Below, in pieces: positions 13,321 to 26,373 of a stretch of 64,000 nt of DNA. Position numbers and translations under genes: made by a program. The DNA is from Isoetes taiwanensis (lineage: Eukaryota; Streptophyta; Lycopodiopsida; Isoetales; Isoetaceae): NCBI GenBank assembly GCA_021234155.1, contig JAJEKV010000023.1:10303141-10367140 (forward strand), given 5' to 3'. Numbering within the stretch: the first letter of the stretch is position 1; the number at the start of each line of letters is the position of its first letter. The notes under the pieces are model-generated. The model saw only the letters and a list, made by a program, of their open reading frames with translations, was not told where the DNA came from and did not search any database.

Positions 13321-14406
13321 GCCATGCAGAACAACAGCCACAAGGCAAAGTTGTATGCCTGGGGCCACCAGTCACACTTGTTTAGGGCCTTGGTCGAGCC
13401 AGTCCTCTTGTATGGGGCAGAAGTATGGGGGGTCCAGTGATATCCCTCAACACCTGGAATGACCTCGAGCAGGTGCAGAAAGCCTTCTTGGCACGAGCGC
13501 TTGGGGTAAAGTCCACAGTACCATACCAGATCCTACTCCAGGAGATGGGTTTTCTACCCCTTCAACGGGTTGCATTGGAACGCCATATCATTTACTTCCA
13601 GAAGGTGGTCGCTATGGGTGATACACGTTTGCCCAACCCTGCTTTGGCCATGGCGATGGGTCCCCAACGCCTGAAAGCCTGCTGGAAGGACAAGCAAGCT
13701 CAGTGGTTCTCACGCTGGGGTGTACAGGCAAACAGATGCGTACAGGTACGGACAAAGAAAGATCACAAGGCACTTAAGTTGTACCTAGATGCTACTTTCC
13801 TCCGCAAGCTCTGGGATGCAGATGCTCTGACGCACATTAAGCTGGCACACTATCAGCAGCAAGTCAATCCTAGGCTCACGAGAGACGCACACCAGTACTT
13901 GTACACCCATTTGCCCATGAAGAAGTGCAGACTTATAGCTTCCATTCACACGGGTGCACATCGTCTCCGCATTGAGACGGGACGTTGGGCTCGGGAAGCA
14001 CGAGAGGAAAGGCTTTGTCAGTGAGGATGAATGTCATGCCCTCCAGATATGTCCAGCATTTGCCCATATCTGAGAGCGGTATGTTCGATTACTAGTGCCT
14101 GGCCAACCGTTGCATGAGTTATTGAATACGGCTTTAGTGGGTTTGTTGGGGTCATGCCTCCAGGAGGTAATGGATGCACGGACTCATTTGTGTCCTCTGG
14201 GATAGTATTGAACTGTCCTATACAATTGTACAGCGTCCTAGCATACTTATTACTGCTAAGGTTTTTCCCTCGAAAACCCTTCGGGGCGGGGGTTTTTTAA
14301 TCCTGACAGTATACGCTTGCTGCTCTCTTTTTGTTTGGGTCCCATGGGCCAATTGGTCTCCGTGGACGATAAAAAATCTATTCTATTCTATTCTATTCTA
14401 TTATAT
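13321..14406 (+). pseudogene. 5'-truncated LINE 3' end with (TTCTA)n tail
   Basis: The sequence encodes the C-terminal part of a non-LTR reverse-transcriptase protein. It starts near HLFRALVEPVLLYGAEVWG, continues as an open frame at 13425-14024 with ALGVKSTVPYQILLQEMGF and RLRIETGRW, and then runs as broken frame through ECHALQICPAFAHI. The 3' UTR has the stem-loop CGAAAACCCTTCGGGGCGGG and ends GTGGACGATAAAAAA before a run of TTCTA units. The insertion point is defined by the empty copy at 29118/29119. It is truncated and certainly inactive. Confidence 0.88.
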
Positions 14407-14572
14407 TCCATTAGAAACTCCCCAACAACACAATAATTCGGACTGTGGTATGCATGTTATAAATTTTATGAAGAAATTTGTGAAGGAGATAAGTAGAAAG
14501 GAGGATAATACCAACCAAGAAGAACTAGTTAAGGGAAAAGAGAAAGGGGGGAACCTCCACGAGTCCTGACTC

Positions 14573-14602
14573 GGGGGCGGGGGGGGAGGGGGGGGAGGGC
14601 GG
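14573..14602 (+). repeat. G-run tract (possible G-quadruplex)
   Basis: Four or more runs of three to eight G occur within 30 bp in the plus strand (GGGGGCGGGGGGGGAGGGGG). The corresponding site in block B copy 2 (about 29284-29299) is also a G run but of different length. Slippage-prone; quadruplex formation is only a possibility. Confidence 0.7.
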
Positions 14603-15040
14603 CAATGTACCAAGAACCACGCGCCCTCATGATGTTTGTCATGCATTTTGGGTCAAACTCCTTGCAGTAATTGTCTTGGTGTAGGAATTCACCTTCACAC
14701 AAAAGGGGGGTTCAAAAAAAAAATGGGAATTGCATGTGCCCCACTTTAATTAAATGCAACTTTCATGTTATGTGCTAATGTTGCATTACTAATTTTTAGC
14801 GTAGAGTGATTCTATTCTTAAGATTGGTACATCGTATATATTTTTTGTTGATTATGTTATTTCTAAATGCCTCAGACCTCCATTTACTCTTTAAGACTAA
14901 CCCCACGCGTTTATGGTGCAAGCAGATTCAGAAGTAGCAGAATGTAGCAGGGCAATTGAAGGGCACAACTGAGTGCATTCTTAAATTTATGGGGAATCTG
15001 TATGCCTTTAGAAAGGCCTTGTCATTTCTGAAGCTTATCA

Positions 15041-16738
15041 ACCTTGTTAATTTGGGATTTTCCGGTCTGGCTAATAAAGTTTTTGGAATTCTTTTTGCCC
15101 GATTTTCTATGATTTGAAAGAGTTTTTTAACGCCGGAAACAACTCCGATTCTCCAAAAATCGAAAAATTTCCATTTACTATGATTTGAAAGTGAGATTTC
15201 ATTTAACTCCATTGTTCGTCGGTGAAAAATCGTTTTCTGGCCCCCTCAGATTTAAAGTCATTTTCTGGCCTCCCCGGTTTCGAGACGAAGTTATGTCCCA
15301 GACCCCTAATATTTACTATAATCCTTCGAAACACAGCGGCAACGCTTGCTAGCTTAACCGGCTCTACTTCCTCTTCGAGATTTTTCAAGGTCCAGTGTAT
15401 CTCTTGAAGTAGCATGATTACTTCTGGCTACATCAACGAGAGGGAAAACAATTTTGTTTACTTAGTCTGCCAGGCCGTCCGAATAGGTTTCTCTAGAGAA
15501 ACTATCTGGTAAGAAGTGCATCTTTGTCCTAGATTTTTTCCATGCATGTGCACGCCCTCTTAATGTTCTCTTTAGTCCTATAACAAACTGCAAGTCCATA
15601 CGATTGCTAAATTTCTTTGTTTATATAGCTAAGAAGTATGTGGATATATGCTTACATCTATGTAGAATTACATATCAAACAGTAATATGGATGGAAACAG
15701 ATTGCTGGAAATGATTTCTGTGGCAGTGGTAACGGTGGTGGCATCTTTTTTTTTCCTTCTTCAAATAAGCACTGAATCTCCCAATATTCCTTCCCGTTTT
15801 ATTTTTTTCAGTCCGACTTCTTTTTGCTTATCGTTGCTAACTCTGTTCTATTCCATTCTAGGTACAAACCCGTCCTTATGTCGACATTCGTTGCTTTCAT
15901 GTCTTGGTTTTGCTGGATGCCTTTGATTCCGAGAGGTTTCCATAAGAAAGAAAGGTTAAAATAACTTCAAGTGAAATTGTTTTGTTCCTTAACTTCAGGT
16001 AATTCTTTTTAATTCCTTCTTAATCGTGTGCATTTTTCTTGAGTAAATCTTTTTAGTTCTTAACGATAACAGAGGTCTCCATTTTCGTTGCAAACAGAAG
16101 GAGCCTTTGTAAGCAAACTTTGGAGGTAGGGGTTTCTCCATTTCGACAATAGAGCTCTTGGATTTCGGACATACAAAATTTGTGTGTTCTTGACATGTAA
16201 AAATACATGTGATGTTACAAGTAAATACGAAGTTGTTTATGCATGTTCCCATAAGGATACAAGTAGTAGAAACATTGAGCAGCTTCAAGATGAGATCGAG
16301 GTCTAAATTATTGTTTTATTTTATTGTTTAAATTGAAATGGAAGATCCATAAATGCTCTGGGGTCGTGTAAATGGTATTGTTTATATTTTTTGACACATT
16401 TGGTAGCCAACATCTGGCTCGCAACTGTAGCAGAAGGGGGATTTGTTTGTGGCATTTAAAATGCAAAGCAAAGTTTGGACTGAGAAGATAACAATAATGC
16501 AAAGCAAGGTTTGGACTGAGAAGATAACAATGTAAAAGGCACTATCATGGATAATTCCTTCAGAAATGGTTTTCTATTTTTATGCTGTTATTTTCAGTAA
16601 TGTTATTATATATTGTAACTATCATATTTTTTGGGGATCATTAATTTTTCCACGAGAGTAGTCCACCTCAAATTCTCTCAAATAGTGTATGTATAGTTTT
16701 GTGTGGTAAATAGGTGATGTTTAATGTATGTTTTTCAG
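15041..16738. other. Non-coding, possibly intronic
   Basis: AT-rich with short frames lacking known motifs. An exon-like segment follows at 16739, so this may be intron or 5' flank of that gene. The direct repeat GCAAAGCAAAGTTTGGACTG occurs around 16463 and again, as GCAAAGCAAGGTTTGGACTG, around 16500. Confidence 0.4.
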
Positions 16739-16802
16739 GGTATATTGGATGGAGCACTGGAAGTCTGTGCAATTACTTTGTTTAAGTCATTGGGGCAAGA
16801 AG
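16739..16802 (+). CDS. Candidate exon of an unrecognised gene
   Basis: A 64-bp segment lies between a good acceptor (TTTTTCAG) and a good donor (GAAG/GTAGGC). It reads GILDGALEVCAITLFKSLGQ in one open frame and looks like host protein rather than transposon. I do not recognise the family. A second candidate exon of similar quality lies at 22843-22946. If both belong to one gene, the LINE and Ty3 remnants at 17.3-21.4 kb sit in its intron. Confidence 0.35.
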
Positions 16803-17301
16803 GTAGGCCTGATACATATGCTCTCTATATTTAAGGACATATTATTCATCCTTTGTAGTAATTGTGATCTGGAAAGCACCCATTATTCTCTATATCTCTA
16901 CTTATATGCAACTAAGACATAAAGATTTTAGTCTCAATTAATTGAAAGCATTAGCTGTAAGATAATGTGAGATGATATGCAATTATACAATTTGTGTTAT
17001 TGCATGTTAGAGTACCAATAGTAGTTGCAGGGCACTTTCGATGATTATTTATGCATTTATACCATGAGTGACGATGCCCTTTGTTATACCCCACTATATT
17101 AGGCATTAAGTTAGTAGCCCTTGAGGATCTACACGTAGAGCAGTTCCAGGGCATTATAACAGTGCTAGAATGATCTGGAGGAAACCTAAAAGAATGAAAG
17201 CATATGTGATGTGCCCCATTCATTTTTGTTCTTCTATGGCTGAATATGGTTGATGATGAAGACCACTGCTCAAGGAGACCCAGCTGCTCAAGCAATAGGT
17301 G

Positions 17302-18664
17302 TTTTTTTTTTTTTTGAAGAACTGTGTCATCAATATATTAAAAGAATGGTAATGTTACAAAGCAAGTGAGAAGGAAGGAGAACTGCCCCAAAGAGACAGC
17401 GATACCTCGACACTCCACAACAAACTCACGAAAAAACCGCAACTCCCCATGGCTGCACAAACCGACCATCACCATCTACAACACCCAAGAAGTCCCGCCA
17501 AATGGCAAACTTCCGCTCTACTACTACCCGGGAACACCGTAAAGCTTTGAAATAGCTTGTACCTAAGTCGAGGAATCGAGGAGAGGCCGCAGTCTGCCAA
17601 TCCCCCGAAGATCCCACAACCGCCGCCTAAATCAGCCACACCAACCAAGCCACGCGACAGATGCAAGGCTTGTCGCCGCCAGAGCTGCCAAGCACCGAGG
17701 ATACACATGAAGCAAAGAAGCTGGCGGCTAGTCAATCTCACCAAAACAGAGCCCTAACCCAATCCCAGGCAGCCCGCAAGTGAGGGCATAAAACCGCATA
17801 ATGCCTCCACGGGCCTCAACGATGAAGGCCACAACAAGGGGCGAGAGGGCTCACACCCGCCTAAACCGACTCACAAGGGCATTCACCCCGATACAGCGGT
17901 GGCACCACCGCCATGAAGCACCCCTAACCTTCGGTGGGGAAGTGAGCTCCATGTCCACGCCCAAACCGAAGCGCCATCGAGAACCCTAAGCCGCAAAGAC
18001 CATTTGCACGAAGGGGCAAAGTGTGTCATGAATAGCCAACACCCGATAAGAAGACCGCACAAAGCAAGAAGACACAACATCCGGATGAACCTTCCAAACA
18101 CGCACCACCACATCATCCCGAGGGATAGGTATATGTAGCGGAATACTCCCCGCCACGTGCTCCCGTGATAGCCGGTCCCACGCCCCTCGCGAAAAGCGAG
18201 CTCGAAGAACTCCCATGAAGCTAGCTGACCACCCCAATACCAATCCTCCAAGGTGAGCACTGGCTCACCTCCAACGAACTGCGTCGTCAGGAGCATGCAC
18301 ATGGCGACCCAAAGGGCAAGTCTTGCGAGGGGTAAAGGAACCCACAAGAAAGGAGAAGAGTGGTGATAAACTGAGGCATAATCTAGCTGGAAGAGCACAC
18401 GCACATGATCCCAAGCCCGCAACACTCCTGTGATAAAAGGGGATGCATGTGGGAAAGGCCGGAGACCATACAACAGTGCCCAGGGCAACTCCACATGCAC
18501 AGACGGCTTCCCAAACACCACACAATGGCGAAGAGACTGCAACAACAGCGCCGCACCAGGAGAAGATGCTCCATCCTGCAGAATGCTCCAAACAAACTTG
18601 GAGACCAACACCTTACTATGCAGCGCTAAATCCAGAATGGCCAAGCCCCCATCCTCCTTTCACA
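17302..18664 (-). pseudogene. 5'-truncated poly(A) LINE fragment
   Basis: On the minus strand the sequence starts within a reverse-transcriptase C-terminal region (GGLAILDLALHSKVLVSKFV, from about 18655) and ends in a run of 14 A (plus-strand T at 17302-17315). The 'GGL.I.DL......L..KF.W' motif is typical of plant L1-type ORF2 after the polymerase domain. An open frame (17883-18644) covers part of it and the rest is broken. I could not see a clear target-site duplication. It differs from the TTCTA-tailed LINEs in this window by having a poly(A) tail. Confidence 0.75.
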
Positions 18665-18821
18665 TTTTTTTTATATTCATCATTGCTACCACAGATGTGG
18701 GTTCACTTTCAGGTATAGGAGTCTCTCGTTGGTTGGCCACCTTTTCTCAGACTCCTTCCACATTTCTTGACATGTTTATTCCATCGGATAGGTCAGCAAG
18801 GCATTTTTCATCCCTATATCA

Positions 18822-21370
18822 TTGAAATCAGAAGTTGGAGGATTGCAAGTGTTGGCGCAACTTGATTGTGGTGCAAATGCTTGCTTTATGGATAGTGCAT
18901 TCGCCAGTAAGCACCCCATCCCTAGAAGCAAGGTTGAGCATCCTGGTTCTGTCGAAGTGATTGATGCACGGGAGATCTCCTCGGGTGCAGTCACAGAATG
19001 TACTGTGCCCTCTTCAGGTTTTGTTCGAGGGAGTTTCTTGTAGTATTTCCTTCAATCTCATTGCTAGCCCTCATGCTCCAATAGTCTTGGGTCTGCCCTG
19101 GCTCGAGCTACATAACACGCAGATTAATTGGCATACTAGATCATTTCGATTTGTTGGTTCTAGCTCTAGTTCCAGTTCATCTGCAGATCATGTCTCTACA
19201 CCAACATCGACTTCGATCCGTGAAGTATCGTGGGCCCCTGATTCCGTCTTTGCTGTTCTTGTTTCTATTCCATGTTCTGATTCGACTCTTGCCTCTGCTC
19301 CAGTTCATGCCCCAGATTCTGACCATATCCTTGATGATGTCCCGGCTCCAGCTCCAGCTCCAGTTTCTGCTCCTGCTCCAGTTTTGATTTCTGCTCCTGC
19401 TCCTGCTCCAGTTCTTGCTCCAGTCCCAGTTCATGCTCCAGTTCATGTTCCAGTTGTTCCTGCTCACGTTCATGTTCCTGCTTATGTTCCTGCTCCTGAT
19501 TTTGTAGAGGCTTCCTCATGCCCTCAGTTTCGTATCTCGAATATTTCTCTTCGCGAGTCGATAAATCTAGAAGGCAAGATCCAAGTTCAGTGTTTGCAAT
19601 CCAGGTTCACCCGTCGGCTAGCTCAGCACCAGCGAAGTCTGCTCCAATGCTCTAAGATAAATATGGCGATTTCTCTGATGTTTTTGACAAAGTCAAGGAC
19701 AGCAAACTCCAAGAGCATCGTCCATATGATTGTCCTATTGACTTGCAGCCGGGGACAACGCCGCCATATGGTCCGATATATGGTCTATCTCCCGCTGAGT
19801 TGAAGGTTTTGTGGGATTATATTGAAGAGAATCTAGCCATTGGCTTCATTCGACATTCTCAGTCCCCTGCTGGAGCGCCTATCTTCTTCGTCAAAAAGAA
19901 GGATGATTCGCTGCGTCTGGTGGTTGATTATCGCAGCCTCAATAAATTCACAGTGCCGAATTGGTATCCGCTTCCTCTGATCCCAGAGTTGTTGGAGCGA
20001 CTCCAAGGTGCGTATTATTTTTCTTATTCGGATCCGGGAGGGTGATGAGTGGAAAACAGCCATTCGTACTCGGTATGGCCATTTTGAGTACACAGTTATG
20101 CCGTTTGGACTTACCAATGCTCCAGCAGTATTCCAGCATATGGCCAATGATATTTTTTGAGAGTCCTTAGACACTTTTGTTATCATCTATTTGGATGATA
20201 TTCTTATTTATTCTAAGACTCTCGAAGAACATGAGAGGCATGTTCGATAGGTCCTTCAGAAGCTTCATGAGCATAGGTTGTATGCCAAACTTGAGAAGTG
20301 TCAGTTTGATGTTCAGTGTTTTCTTATTCAGAGATTGCCCTTTCTTTGACACGCCTCACGGTTAAGGACGTGCCATTTGAATGGATTGTGGAGGCGGAAT
20401 CTGCTTTCGTTACCCTTAAGCATGCTTTCACCATGGCGCTAGTTCTTGCTCATGCAGATCCTTTGCGCCCATATGTTGTCGAAGCAGATGCTTCTGATTT
20501 TGCGCTTGGTGGGATCCTGTTACAGGAGGGGGATGACCATGAATGTATCTAATCGCTTATCACTCACGAAAGTTTCAGGCTGCTGAAATCAACTATCCCA
20601 TTTATGATAAGGAGTTATTGGCAATAGTGTATTCTTTCGAGGAGTGGAGACGTTTCCTCGAAGGATCTCCTTATAAGGTCACAGTCTACACAGATCATCG
20701 AAATCTAGAGTATTTTCAGTCTGCTCGAGTGCTCAACCATCGCCAGGCCCCGTGACATACTCAAGTATTAACTCGGATTGATTTCTGATCAAGTACCATC
20801 CTAGATCCCTCCAAGGAAGGCCTGATGCCTTGTCTCGACGATCCTATCTTGAGCCCAAGCTAGGTGATCCTGCATTTGACCAGCAATCACAGGTTATTCT
20901 AGGGCCTGATCGGTTTCAGCTTATGGCCCTCATTTTGTTCGAGAGGCCTCATGATATGGCCTTGTTGGAGTCTGTTCGAGTGTCTCTGCCTTCCAATCCA
21001 TTGGCTCAAGATGTATTCTCACACCTTGGCTCTGCATCATCTTCTCAACAGATGCGATCAGACTATGATCGTTTTGAGGTTCGAGATGGACTCCTGTTCC
21101 ATGATGGGCTTCTGTATGTGCCAGATGGTGCTTCTAGGCTTCGGGTTCTCCAGGCTTGCCATGATTCACCTATGGCCGGACATTTTGGAGTAGCCAAGAC
21201 TCTTGAACTTATTAGTGGAGAGTATTGGTGGCCTGGGCTTCGTCGCTCTGTCGAAGTTTTTATTCGATCCTATGACATCTGCTGTCGAGCCAAGGTTCCA
21301 AGGCATCTTCCTCATGGCCTTCTTCAGCCATTGTCGGTACCAGATGGACCTTGGAAGAGCATTTCTATAA
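18822..21370 (+). pseudogene. Decayed Ty3/gypsy chromovirus pol
   Basis: The order is protease, RT, RNase H, integrase. Protease: VLAQLDCGAN (usual D[ST]GA, here DCGA) and APIVLGLPWLELHN. A Pro/Ala/Val-rich repeat follows (19330-19500). RT: FFVKKKDDSLRLVVDYRSLN, then an internal loss of the FTKLDLRGAYN segment, then [10 protein letters not shown] and YLDDILIYSK. RNase H: VEADASDFALGG and [11 protein letters not shown]. Integrase zinc finger: CHDSPMAGHFGVAKT to SYDICCRAK, with the first Cys of the pair changed to Tyr. It then stops at about 21370, before the integrase core. Stops and frameshifts separate all domains and no LTRs are visible. The RT motif style (PPYGPIYGLSPAEL) resembles chromoviruses of fungi and seed-free plants. 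Confidence 0.9.
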
Positions 21371-22842
21371 ATTTTTTGGCATTAAAATTACAAAGAAACA
21401 ACAAAAAAGTGTCGAAATACCAAAAAAGAGAGCTATTTTTTCCCCTTATTCGTGGCTTTTGGCGGCTTGATGTCGGATCTGTGGCCTGATGTCGGATCGG
21501 GACTACTGCTGCTAAAGTGTTGAAGGAGTCTACTATATCTTTTGGACTAGAGGAGCCTGCTGCCCTACTATCAAACTCTGAACTCGGAAGGTAAATTCAT
21601 TTTAGCAATCTAGAGAGTACTTCTCATTCTTTTATCTCTTATTCGCGAACGAAACACCTCTACTGCAGGAGCTCTGCTCTGACCTCTGCTACGACCTCTG
21701 CTGTAGGAGCTGCCTTCTGGCTCTGTTATCTTGCTGGAGCAGTGGAGACTACTAGTCAAAACCTTTGAGAGGAGAGCATAAAACTTGTAAGCTTTTTGAT
21801 GCAAACTTGTAAGCATCGATTTATAAGTAAGTGATATGTAAACCTTTCTGGTCATGTCATTTCATCATTTTGTTTGCTTTTATCCTACTCAGAGAAATAC
21901 CGTGATCATATTGATATGTAGATCAAATACGTGATAACCAGATTAAGGGAACAATACAAGGCAATCATATCTTTTTCTGTCTTCGTTCAGGCACAACTTC
22001 TGTAGCATGAGTAATGAATGTTATATTGTTCTTTTAAGAATAAAAAACACTATTTGACTGAGATTAGCCATAATATCATCTACTTGGAATAATTTTGTTT
22101 GCATTTGGATGGGGCTGGACTTCCCAAGTCATAAAATGGTTTCTCGAACTATATGGAGATCCTTTAATTGCCTGCTTGATCAATAAGCACTTCGGAGCAT
22201 TTGGTGAGGAGGAACTCCGCTTAATCTTTGTTGAGAAAATACTGCAAATCAGCCTGGCCATGAAAGTATATTTTGCTCATATGATAATAATGTGCACCTA
22301 CATTATACTTTGATTGAGTTTAGTCTCAATCAATTGAAAATTTTTGTTTGTAGATACTATGATTGTTTTTTGTTGTAGATACTGTGATTGTTCGGGAGAA
22401 CCATTATTTATGTCCTATAACGACCGTATTTGAGAAAATAACTGTTGGATGGTGATCATGCAGCTAAGATTAGGAGAATTCTATTAAGAGCTCTTAGTGA
22501 AACCACGGTTTCTTTTTGCATAAAATGCTTAATCACTTACTTTCCTATTATTGGAGGCAGAGTTTCCAAATGTAATGAATGCAACAGAGGAAATAGGAAA
22601 ATGTTCGTGTTCTGGAGCAACAATCTCATGGAAGCCTTCAGTTAGGCCACTTTAACAACCTATTTTTGCTTTAGGATATTGTGAACATGCCTCAAAGTTC
22701 TCAATTGTTAGGGTATTTCCAGCATCTATTTTGCACATTCTGACGTTCTCTAATTTTTTGTTTCATGTGGTTTTATGCTTTTTAAATTTCTGTTTGCCAA
22801 ATCCATCTTCTGGTTAATATGCATTGGACAATAATAGGTCAG
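21371..22842. other. Mostly non-coding, possible weak exons
   Basis: There is no certain gene. Two stretches look protein-like in the plus strand: about 21510-21590 (AKVLKESTISFGLEEPAALL) and about 22104-22262 (GWTSQVIKWFLELYGDPLIA). They may be exons of the same unrecognised gene as 16739-16802, but splice phases could not be fixed. Confidence 0.3.
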
Positions 22843-22946
22843 GGAGTTCTTCGAGGCACAACGCCATTGGTATCCAATTGCTGAATTAATCGCATCTGGT
22901 GAGAAAGTTGGAGACATGCATGTTGTTTTTTGGGCACCAAACATTG
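22843..22946 (+). CDS. Candidate exon of an unrecognised gene
   Basis: Flanked by AG (GGTCAG) and GT (ATTG/GTAGGT), the segment reads EFFEAQRHWYPIAELIASGE followed by KVGDMHVVFWAPN without stops. It looks like conserved host protein but I cannot name it. It lies in the same orientation as the candidate exon at 16739-16802. Confidence 0.35.
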
Positions 22947-24360
22947 GTAGGTCTCTCTTCTTGAATTTTTGGTTACTTTATCTGTTATGTGAAGCATGCT
23001 TTTTATTTAGCATATACACTGACCAGGCTGTATGAGATGATAGTGGTCACTGGCAATATGGTAAGTATACGGCATTAGTAATTGCAAGGAAAAAGATCTG
23101 CTAAGTGTGTTGTCGAGTTCTTCCTGCTTGCAATTCATCTTGCAGGTCAAGTAACATTGCCATTGCCGACTAGAGTCTTATGTTTCATAAGCATATTTTG
23201 ACGAATTGAGAAATGTTCATAACAACTTCCCATTGGGATAGCTTGAATTCAGCATTTGGGCCTTCTGAGCTTCCCGTTGACATCTACAGGTCATGATGCC
23301 ACTAGGGTTAAATAATGTATTACTTGCATTTCTCAAGTAGTCCAGTCACAATGATGCTATCCACGATGGACAGGTAGAAACATATTGCGTTTAATGTGCT
23401 TCATTATTTTGCAAGCAGAACAAGGATGTTTGTGGCCAGTCAAATAGTTAATAGCTTGCATTGTTGATGAGTCATGATACCATTTCTCAACGTACAAATT
23501 TCTTTATCATTTTCTTTGGAGGCTTTCAATCCACAAAGGACTTTCAATCCATTAACAAATTGTGCAAAATGTGAGAATAAAAGTGAATGGGCAATAGCCA
23601 TGGCAATGGTTCTCTTGTTAGCCACATGGTGAGCTTTTGGAGTAGCAAATATCCACATATGGGTGTCCAAAATTTCAAAACCATTTCTCTACATCGCACA
23701 ATATGAAATGATTGTTACAAATATCGGGCATCAAATGCAAACCAACATGAAATAGTTATAAATGTAGGGCATCAATGCAAGTAAATTCCCACTATTAGCA
23801 TTATCTGTCATTATTAAACAACAAATTGGAAAACAATTAGCTATACCATATAAGGCATGAGCTCTTATATTGGCACTATTGTTTTATGGCTCATTAATTT
23901 GCCTCTATCTAACAAGGCGTCATCTACATTGCTTACAATATCTTTCATTCTACAACATTATTGTACTCACTATCATAATTTTCGTGTTAGATTCCTCTCT
24001 ATATGCAAGATTGTAAGTCTTAATTGGTCAAATTGTCAATTTCTCAAAAAACTCCTCCGTTCAAATGTCATCATAAAATCAAAATAATATATACTCAAAA
24101 TTCCCTACCTATTTATATTATTCTTTTCTCAAATTTATGTCTCTGCTTGCATGACGTCTTTCCCAATTGCATTATAAGCTTTTGAATTCTTAAGAACTTA
24201 TTCTTTCCAAACTCCAGCTGTTTGTTAATACTGTAAACACATCATGCTGTTCAAATACGTGTCGAACAAAATCATAACATTACATCTTATTCAAATGCTA
24301 ACTTTCATGCTCCAAATCTTTTTTTGAGTATTAAACAACACCTCTTCAGATTATCACTAA
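22947..24360. other. AT-rich, non-coding; probable Helitron interior at the right end
   Basis: No gene-like frame. The right part leads into the Helitron-like terminus at 24361-24388, so some of this is probably a non-autonomous Helitron. I could not fix its TC 5' end. Confidence 0.4.
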
Positions 24361-24388
24361 GCCCAGCAACGCCGGGCACAATAACTAG
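24361..24388 (+). mobile_element. Helitron-like 3' terminus (hairpin plus CTAG)
   Basis: GCCCAGCAACGCCGGGC (24361-24377) folds into a 7-bp stem with one mismatch and loop AAC. Seven bases later comes CTAG (24385-24388), followed by T. This is the standard Helitron 3' end: a GC-rich hairpin about 10 nt before CTRR, inserted next to T. A near-identical hairpin-CTAG-T end occurs on the minus strand at 40835-40862. Duplication block A starts exactly at the base after this terminus. Confidence 0.75.
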
Positions 24389-24879
24389 TAGATATTAAAC
24401 TGCATATCATTATCTCGTATATGCCACAAGAGTGCTATACAGTAATGTTTCAAATATGTATGTACCTCCAACTGCGGATTTGAAGATTCATTTCTTTACC
24501 AAAATTTCTTCAGTAGATGCATTATTCAACTCATACATATCAATTTGTCATTGACTCATGCAAGGTTAGATGGGAGGGTTAATCTGACAGGCCCGTTACA
24601 TCTTAAATACGTCAGTAGAAAATCAGCAAGCAAAATTAAGAGGCAGAAGTTTGAATACAAAGAATACCTACAATGTGATGAACTTCGGGTCAAGGGCATG
24701 CAAGGGATCATACGAATGAAGATGCAGGATACAACGGCACGACTTTCCAAGCCGAGCACAGGTTAAGCCATCAGTTACCAGGATTAAAAGGCTCCAATGG
24801 CCAATGTAAGATAGCAAATTCATGGAGAATTCAAATAGATTAAAAATTAAATTCATTAAGTTAGAGTTTACCTTGCATT

Positions 24880-25205
24880 GGCAGGAATATAGTAGAACTG
24901 TGTTATCTAGATCTCTCAACGTGCCCTACCAAAAGGATTCTAAGGGATGAGGTTGGCAATCTTCCAACAGTTGAGCATTCACAGAAACTCCATTTACCTC
25001 CACTTATGGCTTTTTCTTCACATCAGGTTTATCCTGCTCTTTGGCTTATGGGCCCGCACCTCAACGTCTGATTCATCTTCAGTGTTACACAGGAACTCTG
25101 GAAGCTTGAATGCAGATGAGGTGTCCTCGTTAAACCCAATGTTCTCGCTAAAGCTGGTGTTCAAGATGACTTTCAAGCGAATGGATTCGTCCACTGCAAA
25201 CAACA
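24880..25205 (-). pseudogene. Gene fragment in block A copy 1, family unknown
   Basis: Read on the minus strand, an acceptor-like TTGCAG precedes DESIRLKVILNTSFSENIGF, then the frame continues SAFKLPEFLCNTEDESDVEV and is broken around 25020. A second patch, ESHKWR-like then NAQLLEDCQ-like, follows. The same fragment in copy 2 (30230-30535) has different lesions, so the two together show a once-coding C-terminal region. I do not recognise the protein. No other exon of this gene is in the window. Confidence 0.5.
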
Positions 25206-26373
25206 ATAAGAATTAGTTAAGAAGAGTAATAAAAACAAATTAGAAGCCAATAAAACAGAGTTACAGAGTTGATTTTACCTTCCTAACTTTGTATATCCTT
25301 TGGCAAAGGATTTTTGCAACAGGCCAAAGATGCAACGGCGACTGTGCCGCTGGAATCGCCTGACAAAATGTTCTTTCTCATTTTTTCTTTTGTTCCAATT
25401 TGAAACCATGTAAGAACCCAACTTTGGCCATCACTCGACCATAACTCCACCTTTAGTTTGAATTACAACTCAACTTTCACTTTTACATTCATCTTGATAA
25501 TTGGGTGGCTTGATTTTGGACTTTGACCGTTGTTACTTTTTCAATGTAATCCTATCACGTCAACTCAATCTTGGGGCCCAACATTTAGATGGCTATCTTC
25601 TTCGTTATGTGGGGAATTTATATGATTTCAGATAGGTAATTTTTTGACTCATACGTTTTTGGGATCTTGTAAGTGATTATTTCTTGTTGCATTTGTTTTC
25701 GTGCCTTGCATTCATTTTTTCTCGCATTTATGCATGAGAATAAATTATGTTACTTTGTTGCCCTTCTTTTCGAAACATTGCTCGACGATTTGGCATTATG
25801 TTGGTGATTATCATTCATTATGTGACATTTGCGCTTAGAAAAATTCTTTCCTATATCCTTGATCATCACCTTACCTTCACTATACACCCTGATTTTGATC
25901 CACTTTCGATAGTCTGGTTCGCCTTTTTTGCCCTTGTACATTAGCACATAGCTCTTTTACCGTTTTCCCAGATTTTCTCTCTTTTTTGCTAGATCTGCAG
26001 TGTTTTTTCGGTATAGCACACATTCTACTCGTCACAATGATGCATCAGCTGCAACTACACAAGAGGACCAACTTCGACATCTCATTTTGACATTTTCATC
26101 CATTTCAAATGGGACCAACTTGCTCACGGACCCTCTATTGCTTGGACCGCCGTCCTTCTTCATTGTTGTTTTCTACAGGTGCTTACCATCTCCTTGATCC
26201 CTCTACATGCAGTCCTCAAGTGAGGTCGTTACTATTTCAATTTGATTCTCTAGGCATTCATCAAGGTTGTTGGTGACATTTTCTCATTAGGGGTTTTCCC
26301 AAAAATACGAAAGGGTTAGGTTTTTCATCCCGATGAGAAGTTGTCACAAGCACCCTTACTATTGCCTGAGCAT

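Larger units (their letters stand above)
12003..15040 (+). repeat. Duplication block B, copy 1 (pumilio 5' end and upstream DNA)
   Basis: This segment, from inside pumilio exon 1 outwards, matches 27155-29746 in the same orientation with small mismatches throughout. Shared landmarks include the telo-box leader, the GTGTAAGCGGCAAACCACCC string (12774 and 28567) and the CATTAGAAACTC string. Copy 1 holds a LINE insertion (13321-14406) that copy 2 lacks. Copy 2 holds about 712 bp (27852-28563) that copy 1 lacks. Besides the pumilio start I see no gene in it. Confidence 0.9.

Noticed and set aside
17883-18644. 253-codon minus-strand frame as an independent membrane protein (many Leu/Trp)
   Set aside because: Its start matches the GGL.I.DL motif of LINE ORF2 and it leads into a poly(A) end. 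It is part of a LINE fragment.
19177-19519. Minus-strand frames rich in Asn-Trp-Ser and Glu-Gln-Lys repeats
   Set aside because: They are shadows of the Pro/Ala/Val-rich repeat in the Ty3 pol remnant on the plus strand.
23000-24360. CRISPR-like or satellite repeat
   Set aside because: The region is simply AT-rich. No regularly spaced repeats are present, and this is a plant nuclear window.
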